The notes under the pieces are model-generated. The model was not told where the DNA came from and did no database searches. It saw nothing but the letters and a program-made list of their open reading frames with translations. Of a stretch of 64,000 nucleotides of DNA, positions 25,683-35,190 are shown piece after piece; within the stretch, counting starts at the first letter, position 1, and every line of letters starts with the position of its first letter. This stretch comes from Mycoemilia scoparia. Its lineage: Eukaryota; Kickxellomycota; Kickxellomycetes; Kickxellales; Kickxellaceae. The position numbers were made by a program, and so were the translations under genes. The stretch is from contig JANBPU010000022.1 in assembly GCA_027575805.1 (NCBI GenBank), positions 1-64,000 on the forward strand, read 5' to 3'.

Positions 25683-25800
25683 AATTGCGACCATACAAAC
25701 GAGAAAATGTCGGTTCCCGTCCGATCACCGTAACCAAGCTCGTTATGGCCAGGAGAGTACTACTGTGGGGGACCAAGTGGGAACACCTGGTGTTGCAATT
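25683..25800 (+). rRNA. 5S ribosomal RNA
   Basis: 118 nt, the standard length. Helix I pairs AATTGC (25683-25688) with GCAATT (25795-25800). The universal core GGTTCCCGTCCGATCACCG is present, followed by the A-box region AACCAAGCTCG and the box C sequence TGTGGGGGACCAAGTGGGAA. Helix II also pairs well (CCATA..AACGAG with CTCGTTATGG). The T-run TCTTTTTTTG right after position 800 is a Pol III terminator. It is an isolated copy, as expected where 5S genes are dispersed and not in the rDNA unit. Repeat C copies flank it on both sides. Confidence 0.92.
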
Positions 25801-25810
25801 TCTTTTTTTG
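25801..25810 (+). terminator. Pol III terminator of the 5S gene
   Basis: TCTTTTTTTG directly follows the 3' end of the 5S rRNA; a run of seven T is sufficient for RNA polymerase III release. Confidence 0.85.
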
Positions 25811-25863
25811 TGTCTTTTCAAAAATTTATCAATACATGCTTGTTATTAGATTTTTATCATGTT

Positions 25864-26022
25864 ATATGACAAGTTCTCTATCAAAAGGAAACAGATCGGT
25901 TCACTCATACATCCCATGCAAGTCGGCTCATAAGACATACTCTTTGACTGTGGGCTGACGGATCATTGGCCGTTATCCAGGGTATTCTTTTGGTACACCT
26001 TTAAAGGATATTCTGCCATGTG
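25864..26022 (-). repeat. Dispersed repeat C, copy 4
   Basis: The minus strand reads TACCCTGGATAACGGCCAAT, TTATGAGCCGACTTGCATGGG, ATGTATGAGTGAACC and TTTCCTTTTGATAGAGAAC, in family order. Located just downstream of the 5S gene. Confidence 0.6.
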
Positions 26023-26318
26023 TTGTAGCAATTTTCTCAGAGTCAATATTTGATCAGCACAAGTTGTGTTTTATGCAAATGCATATTGCCACATGTATCG
26101 CTGGATATAGTTCCAGCGTGTGTAGACGTATCTATAACTTCTAATTTTATGAAAGAAATTTAGACACCAATCGTACTTTTGAGATCTTGGAAGGAATATT
26201 TGTTTTTGAATATACAAATCGAAGCCTTACATCACATACATTGTTTATTGTGCATAGCTAATTAAAAGGGCCAAGGGTTGCAGCAAAGTATACCTACAAG
26301 TTGTTTTTTTCTGTTGAG

Positions 26319-26825
26319 TAACATTGCTATATTGTAATCGTACAATGGCCGCTTGACTATTTACTACTCCAATTCAAAACATGTGACATCTGTCCCAAAA
26401 GCCAAGAAGCAGGCACCTTTGTGTTCGTAAAGGTAAAGGAATCTAAGACAACAAAATTAAGACACAGCACATCCAAGCCCTGCTCTGGGCGATGCATAAG
26501 GCAAATGGAGGACATATCTGAACAAAAAAGTTATTGGATCCACGATCCTTTCTGGAGTCAACCGTATCCGTCAAACTACGTGGTTTTTTATTTTAAAGAA
26601 AACAATAAGACTAGATACTCATTTGTTGTATCTTGAACCATCTTGTAGTATGTATATTAGCAACCATTCACTACACCACAGTCCAAATACTATAAACATT
26701 CACCTGGATGTGGACAACGTCAATTTGCAACTGAATGATATTCACATCTCACTCATTGACTATGCGATCAATGATTTTGGGTTGCTAAATATAATTCATG
26801 AACAAGTAGAGGTTATTAACATCTA
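26319..26825 (+). other. Two overlapping open frames, possible decayed coding unit
   Basis: One frame is open from 26319 to a TGA near 26636 and contains KTCDICPKSQEAGTF. The next frame is open from about 26501 to 26827 and contains KKVIGSTILSGVNRIRQTTW. They overlap by about 130 bases and could be one old gene or element split by a frameshift, or chance. I recognise no family. A repeat A copy lies 90 bases downstream. Confidence 0.2.
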
Positions 26826-26912
26826 GCTAGATGTGTGTGTTTATTGTTGGTGGCCGAATGCAGACTGTGTGTGGTAATGCATTATACAACGATAATCTAG
26901 GTTGGCCAATAC

Positions 26913-27030
26913 GGTGGGTTATTTTTGAAGGGTGTCCATTTGTTAATAGCTTATGATCACTCATTTGGCTGTGATTGCCCCTATAATCGTTGGCCATCAA
27001 AAGATACCCTTCAAAAATCATGATCCATAT
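26913..27030 (-). mobile_element. MITE-like repeat A, copy 1
   Basis: Terminal inverted repeats GTTATTTTTGAAGGGT (26918-26933) and ACCCTTCAAAAATCAT (27006-27021), no coding capacity, 118 bp. The interior (CTCATTTGGCTGTGATTGCC, CCTATAATCGTTGGCCATCA) is nearly the reverse complement of copy 3 at 43573, with about 25 extra bases. Confidence 0.7.
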
Positions 27031-27226
27031 CTGAAAGTAGCGTCAAGGATAACTACTTTTTAGTAAAAGTAACAGCCAAACCAACTTATTCTTAATATAA
27101 GCTTATAAAATCTAGTTAATGGTTTCTGCTATCATAAAATAATATTATTAAGGAGTATTTTGTATTTATATTGCAGATTTTATCATATGGCAATATTTCG
27201 CTAGTGATCAGGCGTGAAATAAGCAA

Positions 27227-27502
27227 AATGGGTCCTGAGATTTGGCCATATCATCAGCCATTTCATATGCAACCCCTAGGGACCCATTCTGCCTAAGGCC
27301 TTGTGAACTTTGACCATGTAAGTTGATTGCAACACTGAATAAATACTCAACTGAATTGGGGTGTGGTCAAAGCTCACAAGGCTTTAGGCAAAAATGATTT
27401 ATAGCAATCATATTAGAGTGGAATTGTTAATGGATCATTCTATAATCGAGAAAAGAATCACTTGCTAACCATCATTTCAGGTTGTCAAGCTCTAATATGA
27501 TT
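27227..27502. repeat. Cluster of inverted (fold-back) repeats
   Basis: There are three inverted repeats. The main one has 27-nt arms at 27290-27316 and 27364-27390 that match at 25 of 27 positions, with a 47-nt loop. Beside it are AATGGGTCC (27227-27235) / GGACCCATT (27280-27288) and a perfect 13-nt pair (27406-27418 / 27490-27502). No coding capacity. Confidence 0.65.
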
Positions 27503-28150
27503 CATATTTAAGCATTTGGGAAAATAATTATTTGACATTTGTAAAGTAGTACGAGTCCTAGAATATCCCTAACAAAAGTCTAAAGAGGCACACATTCTGG
27601 ATCATATTAGGGCTAAAAAGTTTACATACTGCATGTAAATCGACTAAGTTTGGATGCAACTGTGACTACTACCAATGCACAGAATAAACTAGAGAAAACC
27701 TAACTACATAATCGGCTGTTAAGCAGCATATCTTCATGTTTGCCAAGGTGGAGCTTTTAATAGGGGCTGGGAGAATCAGCAGAGAGATATTCCCACAATC
27801 TCGCCAAATGAGCTGATTGAAGCCAAGCGGTACACATTGCATTATAATACAATGAGAAAATCTGTTACTTTCGTGCAAAATTCCTTTGGAGAATATACTT
27901 CACCATGTGAAGAATGGGGGTTAAAAAAGGGAGATGATGATTAATCTCCCACCTAAAAACATTGCACTGTAGTAATAGTAGAATAGTGAATGAGAGGTGG
28001 ACTGTTAAAATGCAAAGAGAGTGAGGGAGAGATACTTGCATGGTGTGGCGTCAGATAATAGCAATGTCTAAATGTAACTAGACATAAATATTTGGGAAAG
28101 GGCCTTAAAAAGAAATAATAATTCCCATCATCAATAGCGAGCTGACTTTA

Positions 28151-28176
28151 CAAAGCGCAGGGTATATAGCGCTTTG
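28151..28176. repeat. Short perfect hairpin
   Basis: CAAAGCGC and GCGCTTTG form an 8-bp stem around a 10-nt loop. No T-run follows. The role is unknown. Confidence 0.35.
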
Positions 28177-29259
28177 AGCAGAAATGAGTAGTATAGAAAA
28201 AATGTCGCTAAAGACGCTAAAGGCAGCTTGGCTTACGGAAAAATCTAGAGATGAAAAAAGAAGCAGCTTGTAAAAACTTCAACTATGATCCGAGTACCAT
28301 TTTACTGATTATAGATCTTGAGATCTTGAAGGGATTGAAAATTGGTGTTCATAGAAGTAAAGGATCCAACATTAACGCAAGTAGTCCAGGGCCAGCAACT
28401 TGATAGCAAACTCTATGGAAATAGTTACAAGAAAAGAGAGGGACCAAAAGGAAAAACTATATAATGAAAACAACATCGAAACAAGCCAAGCCTCGGAGCA
28501 TATTTTCAATGGGAAAAGGAATTGCATTGATAACCAATTTAGGTAAACAAGGACACAAGATTTGGCAAAATGACTGAGGGCAGTGGCAAGAGAGATATTG
28601 AGCAAGAGCAATAACGCCCCTCTCTCTGTTTATTTGATCCCACAAAAGCAACACAACAAGCCAGGCCAACTCAAAGCCTCATTTAGCCCTGTCTGTCGCC
28701 CCTTTGCGCCGGGCAGTCTCCATGCGCAGGCATACTCAATTGGGGAGGGAATATGAAGCAATGTTTTTGTTATTCAGAAGCACAGCCAACCAAGTCATTT
28801 AAAAAGGATTGTCAACACCATCCAGTTAGGAATATGGAAACACATTTTATGGACTTGAGTAAACAATATAGCCACACACAGCTAACACTCCTCAGTTTGC
28901 ATTTATCAACCTCCGCCAGCGGCTCAGCCTCTGTGATGCTCTGGTTGGTGCTTTAGCCTCTTTTCACACACACATACCAGCAGATTGTTATTCCCACCAC
29001 CCGTCTGTCCAAAAACCTTTGCTTCCAACTATCACCCAAGCCCTTCTCTTTTGGGCCCTCACTCTGTGTGTATGTCTGTCTGTCTCGCCAACCAACGTCA
29101 CTACTGCTGCCATTACATACTGTTTCTCCAACCAACATAAGCGCTCTATTATTCTCTGCTAGGTTTTCGCCTTCATATCTCTCTCTTCTCATCCTTATCT
29201 TTTTAATATTTATAATTTTACAGTCTATATTTTACTACTTGACTTCTTAGTATCCAAAA

Positions 29260-31061
29260 ATGAGAGAAATCCTTAATGTTCAATGTGGTATGTAACATCT
29301 CGCCAAGCAGCATAGGCCCTTCTTTTGGAATAAGCTTTGCTCTCAGTTCCTAAACCCAGAAAAAAGGACTCCTGGTTAATGTGAGCCTCTTCAGAAGCTT
29401 CAATCTAGAAATATATGTAGTCTTGTATTATCATCTCAGATTCCCTCTCCCTACTCCAACCAATATTTTATATCATGAGCGTTCAACCTCAATGATCATT
29501 TTTACACACACATATATAATATGCATGTAAGCGGGTGCTAACCTTTAATATACGCTGATACTTTGTTGATATTTAACTATCACTAGGTCAATGCGGTAAC
29601 CAGGTATGTGCACATATACATCTGCTTAAATAGGAGAGGCCATATGCACCTAGAATGGCCCAGTTTCTATAAACGTGTCAGCATTGGCTAGATATATGGT
29701 CCAAAGAATTGGTTTATTTACAGATTTTGCCCAACACCCATATATAGGTTGGTACCAGCTTCTGGGAAAACATTGTAGCAGAACACGGCATTACCGGCGA
29801 TGGATCCTTCGAAGGAAATAGCAGCAAGCAGCTCGAGCGCATCAACGTCTACTTTAACGAAAGCCACGGTGGTCGCTATGTCCCCAGATCATTGAACGTG
29901 GATCTTGAGCCTGCTGTTATCGAGGGCATCAAGCTCAGCAAAATCGGAAAGCTGTTTGCCCCTGACTCCTACATCAGCGGTCAATCTGGTGCTGGTAACA
30001 ACTGGGCCAAGGGTTTCTATACTGAGGGTGCCGAACTTATTGACAACGTCCTTGAATCTGTTCGCAAGGAAGTTGAAAGATGCGATCTTTTGTCTGGATT
30101 CCAGGTATCACAATCTCTTGGTGGTGGTACAGGATCTGGTATGGGATCATTGGTCGTCCAAAAGATTCGCGAGGAATATCCCGATCGCATTATGGCTACA
30201 TTCAGTGTTTTGCCTTCTGCCGAAGTTTCCGACACTGTTGTTGAACCATATAACACCGTTTTGTCTGTCCATCACTTGGTTGAGAACTCTGACATTACCT
30301 TCTGTTTCGATAACCAGGCCCTCTACAACATCACCATGAAGACACTCGGGATTGAGGAGCCCTCTTACCAGGAGCTCAACTCTCTAATCTCCCGTGTCAT
30401 GTCTGGTGTCACCACCTCTCTTCGTTTCCCTGGTCAGCTCAATGCCGATCTCCGCAAGCTGGCTGTCAACATGGTTCCCTTCCCACGTCTCCACTTCTTT
30501 CTCAGTGGATTTGCTCCTCTAACTAGCAAGAAGGGTCAGAGCTACCACACCACAGATATCCCAGGCCTTTGTCAACAGATGTTTGACGCTAATAACATGA
30601 TGGCTGATGTCAATCCCGCTCACGGTCGCTACCTCACCTGCGCCACCATGTTCCGCGGTAACATCTCCCTCAAGTTGGCTGAAAGAACTATCAACGACTA
30701 CCACACAAAGAACAATGCCTACTTTGTTGAGTGGATCCCCAACTCTGTTCAGATCTCTCAGTGTGATGTTCCTCCAGTCGGTATGGACCTCGCTTCTACC
30801 TTCATTGGTAATAACACCGCTATCCAGGAGCTATTCACTCGTGTCAGAGGCCAGTTCATATCACTCTTCAGGCGCAAGGCTTTCATGCATTGGTTCACTG
30901 AGGAGGGCATGGATGAGATGGAGTTCACCGAAGCTGAGAGCAACTTGAACGATCTTATTTCAGAATACCAGCAATACCAGGAAGCTGGTGTTGAAGATTA
31001 TGATGAGGGGGCTCATTATGATGAAGAACCATTGGATGATGCTCCCCAAGAAGAATACTAA
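29260..31061 (+). CDS. Divergent beta-tubulin
   Basis: A microtubule subunit. Three exons, 29260-29287, 29587-29603 (only 17 nt) and 29748-31061, encode 452 aa. It starts MREI, the autoregulation tetrapeptide of beta-tubulins. The GTP loop GGGTGSG, the [11 protein letters not shown] segment and the C-terminal [18 protein letters not shown] identify the beta class. It departs from the usual sequence at several places: LNVQCGQCG instead of VHIQAGQCG, a rewritten T3-region ([18 protein letters not shown]) and [10 protein letters not shown] instead of SDETFCIDNE. The acidic tail ends in EEY, which is usual for alpha- not beta-tubulin. A second, conventional beta-tubulin elsewhere in the genome is likely. 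Confidence 0.95.
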
Positions 31062-31818
31062 GTGCTAATATAATTGTAGTATCTGGGCGGGAGATACAAG
31101 AAATTGTCGATTTTAGTGTTTGGCATACCAAAAAAAGCAGAGTAGGATTGCATGTTAGTCGTGTGTGTGTGTGTGTGTTATTGATAAACAAACACAGAGG
31201 AACCCCATTGTGCTTTGTGGTTGATAATTTCCGCCATAAAATACATGTTTCTTCAGCACAACAACGACGACGACCATGTTATTTACTCCTAAACAAATTA
31301 TGTTGCCACTTCCAAAGATTGTCATCGTATCTTCTGCTCTATCATTTAGTAGTTTACACATAAACACGTGCTCCAGTAATAGTAACTTCATAATTTCACG
31401 TTAAAACAAGCATCTAGTTTTTAATTACTCTCTACCTATCTATCTATCTCTAATACCCACAATGAATAATAACACCAAGTCTCATGATTAATATACCATT
31501 GATAATCAATCGATAAAAGGCAGTGTGTCCAATAATTCTGACATAACCACTAAAGTGGGTTTGATCTATATACTATTACATCATCAGAACCAGGGGTTGT
31601 GTAAAGCTTATTTTACATTCATACTTTTAGTGATGATAAGAGATAGCATTTACAGATAGTAGTGTGTTAATGTATTTGGTATAATAAAATTATGAATTTA
31701 TAAAAAAGATTGAAAATGAATGAATATGCGCAATATGTATGAAAATATGTGTATGTTTATAATAAAAAGGAGAAGCAATATAATATAGTAGATGGCATAT
31801 ATATATATAACAAATATA
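31062..31818. other. Convergent 3' spacer, beta-tubulin / phosphatase
   Basis: AT-rich, with a (GT)n run at 31160-31177 and a (TA)n run near 31797-31808. No gene is seen. Confidence 0.5.
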
Positions 31819-34800
31819 TCATATAGATGAGGTTGAAGTAGCAGCAGGAGTAGTTGAAGCAACATTGATATTGTTCTTGCTGCTGCATTTAGATGCTTTT
31901 GAAGATGATGCTCGTGGTGGTGATGCTAACGTAGTAGTTGTAGCTCTATTACTATTCTTCTCGGTATTATTTTCATCATTATTGTCACTACTAACATCCT
32001 CGTCTTCATCATCATCATCGTCATCACTCGAAGACTCATCATAGTCATTGAAGTCGATATCAGGAGTATTTATAAAGCCAAACCGGCTGCTAAGACTGTA
32101 GTATTTTTCAACCTTCTTTCTAGTATTGAACTTGGAGTCAACAAGGGGGCGCACATCTTCCTTTCCAACAAGAGTTTCCAAAAACTCCAAAACCATCATC
32201 AGCTCATTGTCATTAGGGTCCTCGTACCAACTCCTTATAGGAATACCATTAGATTGCTGGTAGCCATAGGTCTGCGGAGCATTATCGACGATAACAACCT
32301 TCCCAATGTCACGACCCAGTATCGACAAATCCTTGATATAATTTTCATTGATGTTGACACAGCTATCGCGGAATAACCGGTATTTGACCAATTTGCGTTG
32401 GGGGTCAATGTAGTTCATCAATTTGTTGGCATATGCTTGTTGTGAGGCAGTAAATAGGACCACCTCAAATATCTTGGACACGCGTTCCAAGAACTCAAGG
32501 TATTTTGGACGTAGTCGGCAATGAACTTGGAATATCGTTCCATCAAACTCAACAGGGAAAATCAAGTCTGGGTCCTTGATTTCCGTGACACTGCAATGTA
32601 CCAATGTCTCGTCCAAGTCAAGCACCAAGGTAATGGGTGGACTTGATCGCGTTTTACGAGGTAACACAAATGGTCGTTGCAAATGTTCCTTGGGAATCGG
32701 CGGCAACGATCCCATCAAGATGTATGCTTCGATTATGTCCTGGTTTTCTTCATCCTCGCCATTATTGTGCATCGAGTTGTCGTATTCGTCGATATCTGAC
32801 ATTGTCATCATCATTGAATCCTGGTCGTACCTCATGAACTGGCTCTGATGATAGTTTGTGTTGTAACCTGCTGTCTGTGCCGCCGTTGCTGCTACTCCCG
32901 TTCTGGATATTGTTGGCGACGTTATGGTAGATGCCACGCTGTTTGCACTGACCACCGAATAAGGACTAGCTGTCATGTGTTGGTGGCTATTGTATGATGC
33001 TCTATCGATATTCGTTGGAACAAGGGCGCCGTTATTATCAGTGTAATATTGGCCACCATTAGTCATATATTGTTGATGGTGCCCTCCAGAGGTGTTTGTT
33101 GTAGCAGCCAAATGTGGTGATATGATGGACGTCGTTGTATAATTGTTGTCGCCTGAATACATGCTGGTGTTATTAGCTCCATTGTTATTCATGGCCATTA
33201 AATTGTAGCCATTGTGGACATCGTATTGAAGAGCTGCTGCTTCGACCGCAGATATATTCCATTGAGAAAAGTCGGAACTGTTTTGTTGGGACTGTGAACC
33301 ATTGGAGTATGCCAACATGTTTGGGTCAGTCTGGTTGGAGCCGCTACAAGGTGACTGTGCCGTCAAGTTAGAGTTGCTATTAGCTGTGTGCTGCATCAAC
33401 GTCAATTGAGTTTGATCCTCGGACACACCATAATTCAACAGTTCTGAATGCTGTTGGTGTTGCTGTTCCTGCGGTTTATTTGTAGTACTGTTACCGGTTG
33501 CTGTTGGATTTGTACCGATCTCCCTTTTATTTTCAGTGTTTGTTGGCGTATTCTTTTCTACAGCTGATGCAACTGCTTGACTGTGTTGGTCATTGCTCCC
33601 AGATACCTTTCGAAGGAGGTTTATTACAGGAGAAAATATGGTCTTTAGCGGAGATGCAGAATCACCATTTGCGCTGCAATTTTCATTAGCAGCACCATTG
33701 CTCTGTTGGTTTTTATGATCCCTAGTTGCAGTATCGCCATCGTCATTGCTATCATCACCTTGGTCAGGTACCTCATCTGCATGCTCAATCTCAAGAGTCG
33801 AGTCCGTATCTCCCCGTGGTACCGTACTGGCCATAGATCTATCTTCATTATCCCTTTGTCTCTTTGATAATGAAGGAAGTGCGGATGACATCAGACCAAG
33901 GCCACCATGCTTCTTTTTTAGCTTGTTGCCCCCAACAGCATCCCTGCCACTAACATCAGCATCATCATCGTCGTCGTTGTCGTCGTCTGACTTGGTAGGC
34001 AGTAAAGATGTTAGGCTAGGGACATCCCGGTTCGTTCTAACAGTTGTAGGAGTTTCAGGAAGGGCGTTCTGCGGGTCATTTGACCTGACTTTAATCTTGG
34101 GGCTATTGATATCGATCTGCATGTTGCTATTAGGCTTGGTCTTGGACTTGGTAATCCCAGCCGCCACTTTATTATACTTCATCATTGTGCTTTTGTACAA
34201 GTTCGATGTGCCCTTGCGTTTGGGCGAAGACATGATGAAGTTGACTTCTGGCGGTGGAGGCGATGGTGGAAGCTGTGCACCAGTGGCAGCACCGCTAGCC
34301 ATCGATGCAGTTGCAATCTTCGACTTGGATATTCTAGGCTTGTTTGCTATTGCTGAGACTTTCTGCACTGGGCGCTTGATATTTGAAACCTTGGTTTGGG
34401 GGAGCTTTGCTCTAGGCGACTTTATATCTGCTGCTGAACCACTACGGCTGCTCGGGGTTGTTGGTAATGGCGGGTATTTACTCTCAACATCTTCGGCCCT
34501 ACGATCGGCTTTAACTGCCGTAGTGGCAGTGTCTGCCTTTTTGGCTTTTTTCGGGATCACGGCGGTCTCATTTTTCTTGCTTCGGCCTTTCTTTTCGACT
34601 TGCACTGAGAAAGCTCTGACCACATTAAGTGCCTTCATTTTCTTTGGTTGGTCGCTTTCCAGCGTCCTATCATTTGATCTCTTCCTGTTCTCCTTCTTTG
34701 GCGAATCTGAGGGCTCGCTGCTCGGCGTTATTAAGTCGGCTTCCGGTGAAAAGAATGTGCTACTTGGCTTATCTGCGTCGGTCGCCGCTACTGTAGGAGA

Positions 34801-35190
34801 CTTATTCTTTGATCGCAGCGATCTAGTAGTGCGAGCAGATATGGACTTTTTTGTTGCAGCTGCTGTGCTTTCGGTCCCCCGCGTCCCACCCGAAGGAGGT
34901 GCCTCTTTAGGCCTTTTGTTAGCAGAGTTATTGGCCGCTTTTGTTTTTGTGCTAGCATTGGCGGCTGTGCTTTTTGCGCCAGCTCTGGTCCTCTTGGTTT
35001 GTGTAGCGGTGGTCCTTGGTGCTGGTGTTGACCTGATGGCTGTAGGCCCGGGGTCAACGTTTGTTTTTGACTTAATAGACCTTGTTCTCCTGGTTGTCCT
35101 TATGGTAGGACCGCTGCCAGCGGCAGTGGTAGTTGCTGAGGGGGCAGGAAGGGCAATGGCAATAGAACCACTTGCAGGCCTTGTTACCAT
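31819..35190 (-). CDS. SCP/CTDSPL2-like protein phosphatase with long disordered N-terminus
   Basis: A single exon of 1123 aa. The last ~290 residues hold an FCP1/NIF-homology domain of the small-CTD-phosphatase type. Its DxDxT catalytic signature is DLDETLVH (nucleophile Asp858, acid/base Asp860), followed by LFTASQQAYANKLMNYIDP, YIKDLSILGRD, VIVDNAPQTYGYQ and WYEDPNDNELM. This order is closest to CTDSPL2/HSPC129 and fungal Psr/Nem1 relatives. Residues 1-850 are low-complexity: Ala/Thr/Lys-rich at first, then Asn/Gln/Ser-rich. The tail ends in an acidic Asp/Ser run. Substrates cannot be told from sequence; phospho-Ser/Thr in RNA polymerase II CTD or signalling proteins is likely. The start at 35190 is the first ATG of the frame. 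Confidence 0.92.
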   Translation of the reverse strand: MVTRPASGSIAIALPAPSATTTAAGSGPTIRTTRRTRSIKSKTNVDPGPTAIRSTPAPRTTATQTKRTRAGAKSTAANASTKTKAANNSANKRPKEAPPSGGTRGTESTAAATKKSISARTTRSLRSKNKSPTVAATDADKPSSTFFSPEADLITPSSEPSDSPKKENRKRSNDRTLESDQPKKMKALNVVRAFSVQVEKKGRSKKNETAVIPKKAKKADTATTAVKADRRAEDVESKYPPLPTTPSSRSGSAADIKSPRAKLPQTKVSNIKRPVQKVSAIANKPRISKSKIATASMASGAATGAQLPPSPPPPEVNFIMSSPKRKGTSNLYKSTMMKYNKVAAGITKSKTKPNSNMQIDINSPKIKVRSNDPQNALPETPTTVRTNRDVPSLTSLLPTKSDDDNDDDDDADVSGRDAVGGNKLKKKHGGLGLMSSALPSLSKRQRDNEDRSMASTVPRGDTDSTLEIEHADEVPDQGDDSNDDGDTATRDHKNQQSNGAANENCSANGDSASPLKTIFSPVINLLRKVSGSNDQHSQAVASAVEKNTPTNTENKREIGTNPTATGNSTTNKPQEQQHQQHSELLNYGVSEDQTQLTLMQHTANSNSNLTAQSPCSGSNQTDPNMLAYSNGSQSQQNSSDFSQWNISAVEAAALQYDVHNGYNLMAMNNNGANNTSMYSGDNNYTTTSIISPHLAATTNTSGGHHQQYMTNGGQYYTDNNGALVPTNIDRASYNSHQHMTASPYSVVSANSVASTITSPTISRTGVAATAAQTAGYNTNYHQSQFMRYDQDSMMMTMSDIDEYDNSMHNNGEDEENQDIIEAYILMGSLPPIPKEHLQRPFVLPRKTRSSPPITLVLDLDETLVHCSVTEIKDPDLIFPVEFDGTIFQVHCRLRPKYLEFLERVSKIFEVVLFTASQQAYANKLMNYIDPQRKLVKYRLFRDSCVNINENYIKDLSILGRDIGKVVIVDNAPQTYGYQQSNGIPIRSWYEDPNDNELMMVLEFLETLVGKEDVRPLVDSKFNTRKKVEKYYSLSSRFGFINTPDIDFNDYDESSSDDDDDDEDEDVSSDNNDENNTEKNSNRATTTTLASPPRASSSKASKCSSKNNINVASTTPAATSTSSI

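Larger units (their letters stand above)
25811..29259. other. Gene-poor, repeat-rich spacer before beta-tubulin
   Basis: About 3.4 kb. It contains repeat C copy 4 (25864-26022), two overlapping open frames (26319-26825), repeat A copy 1 (26913-27030), a fold-back cluster (27227-27502), an 8-bp hairpin (28151-28176) and the beta-tubulin promoter and leader, which is CT-rich from about 28960. No gene can be named here. Confidence 0.5.
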
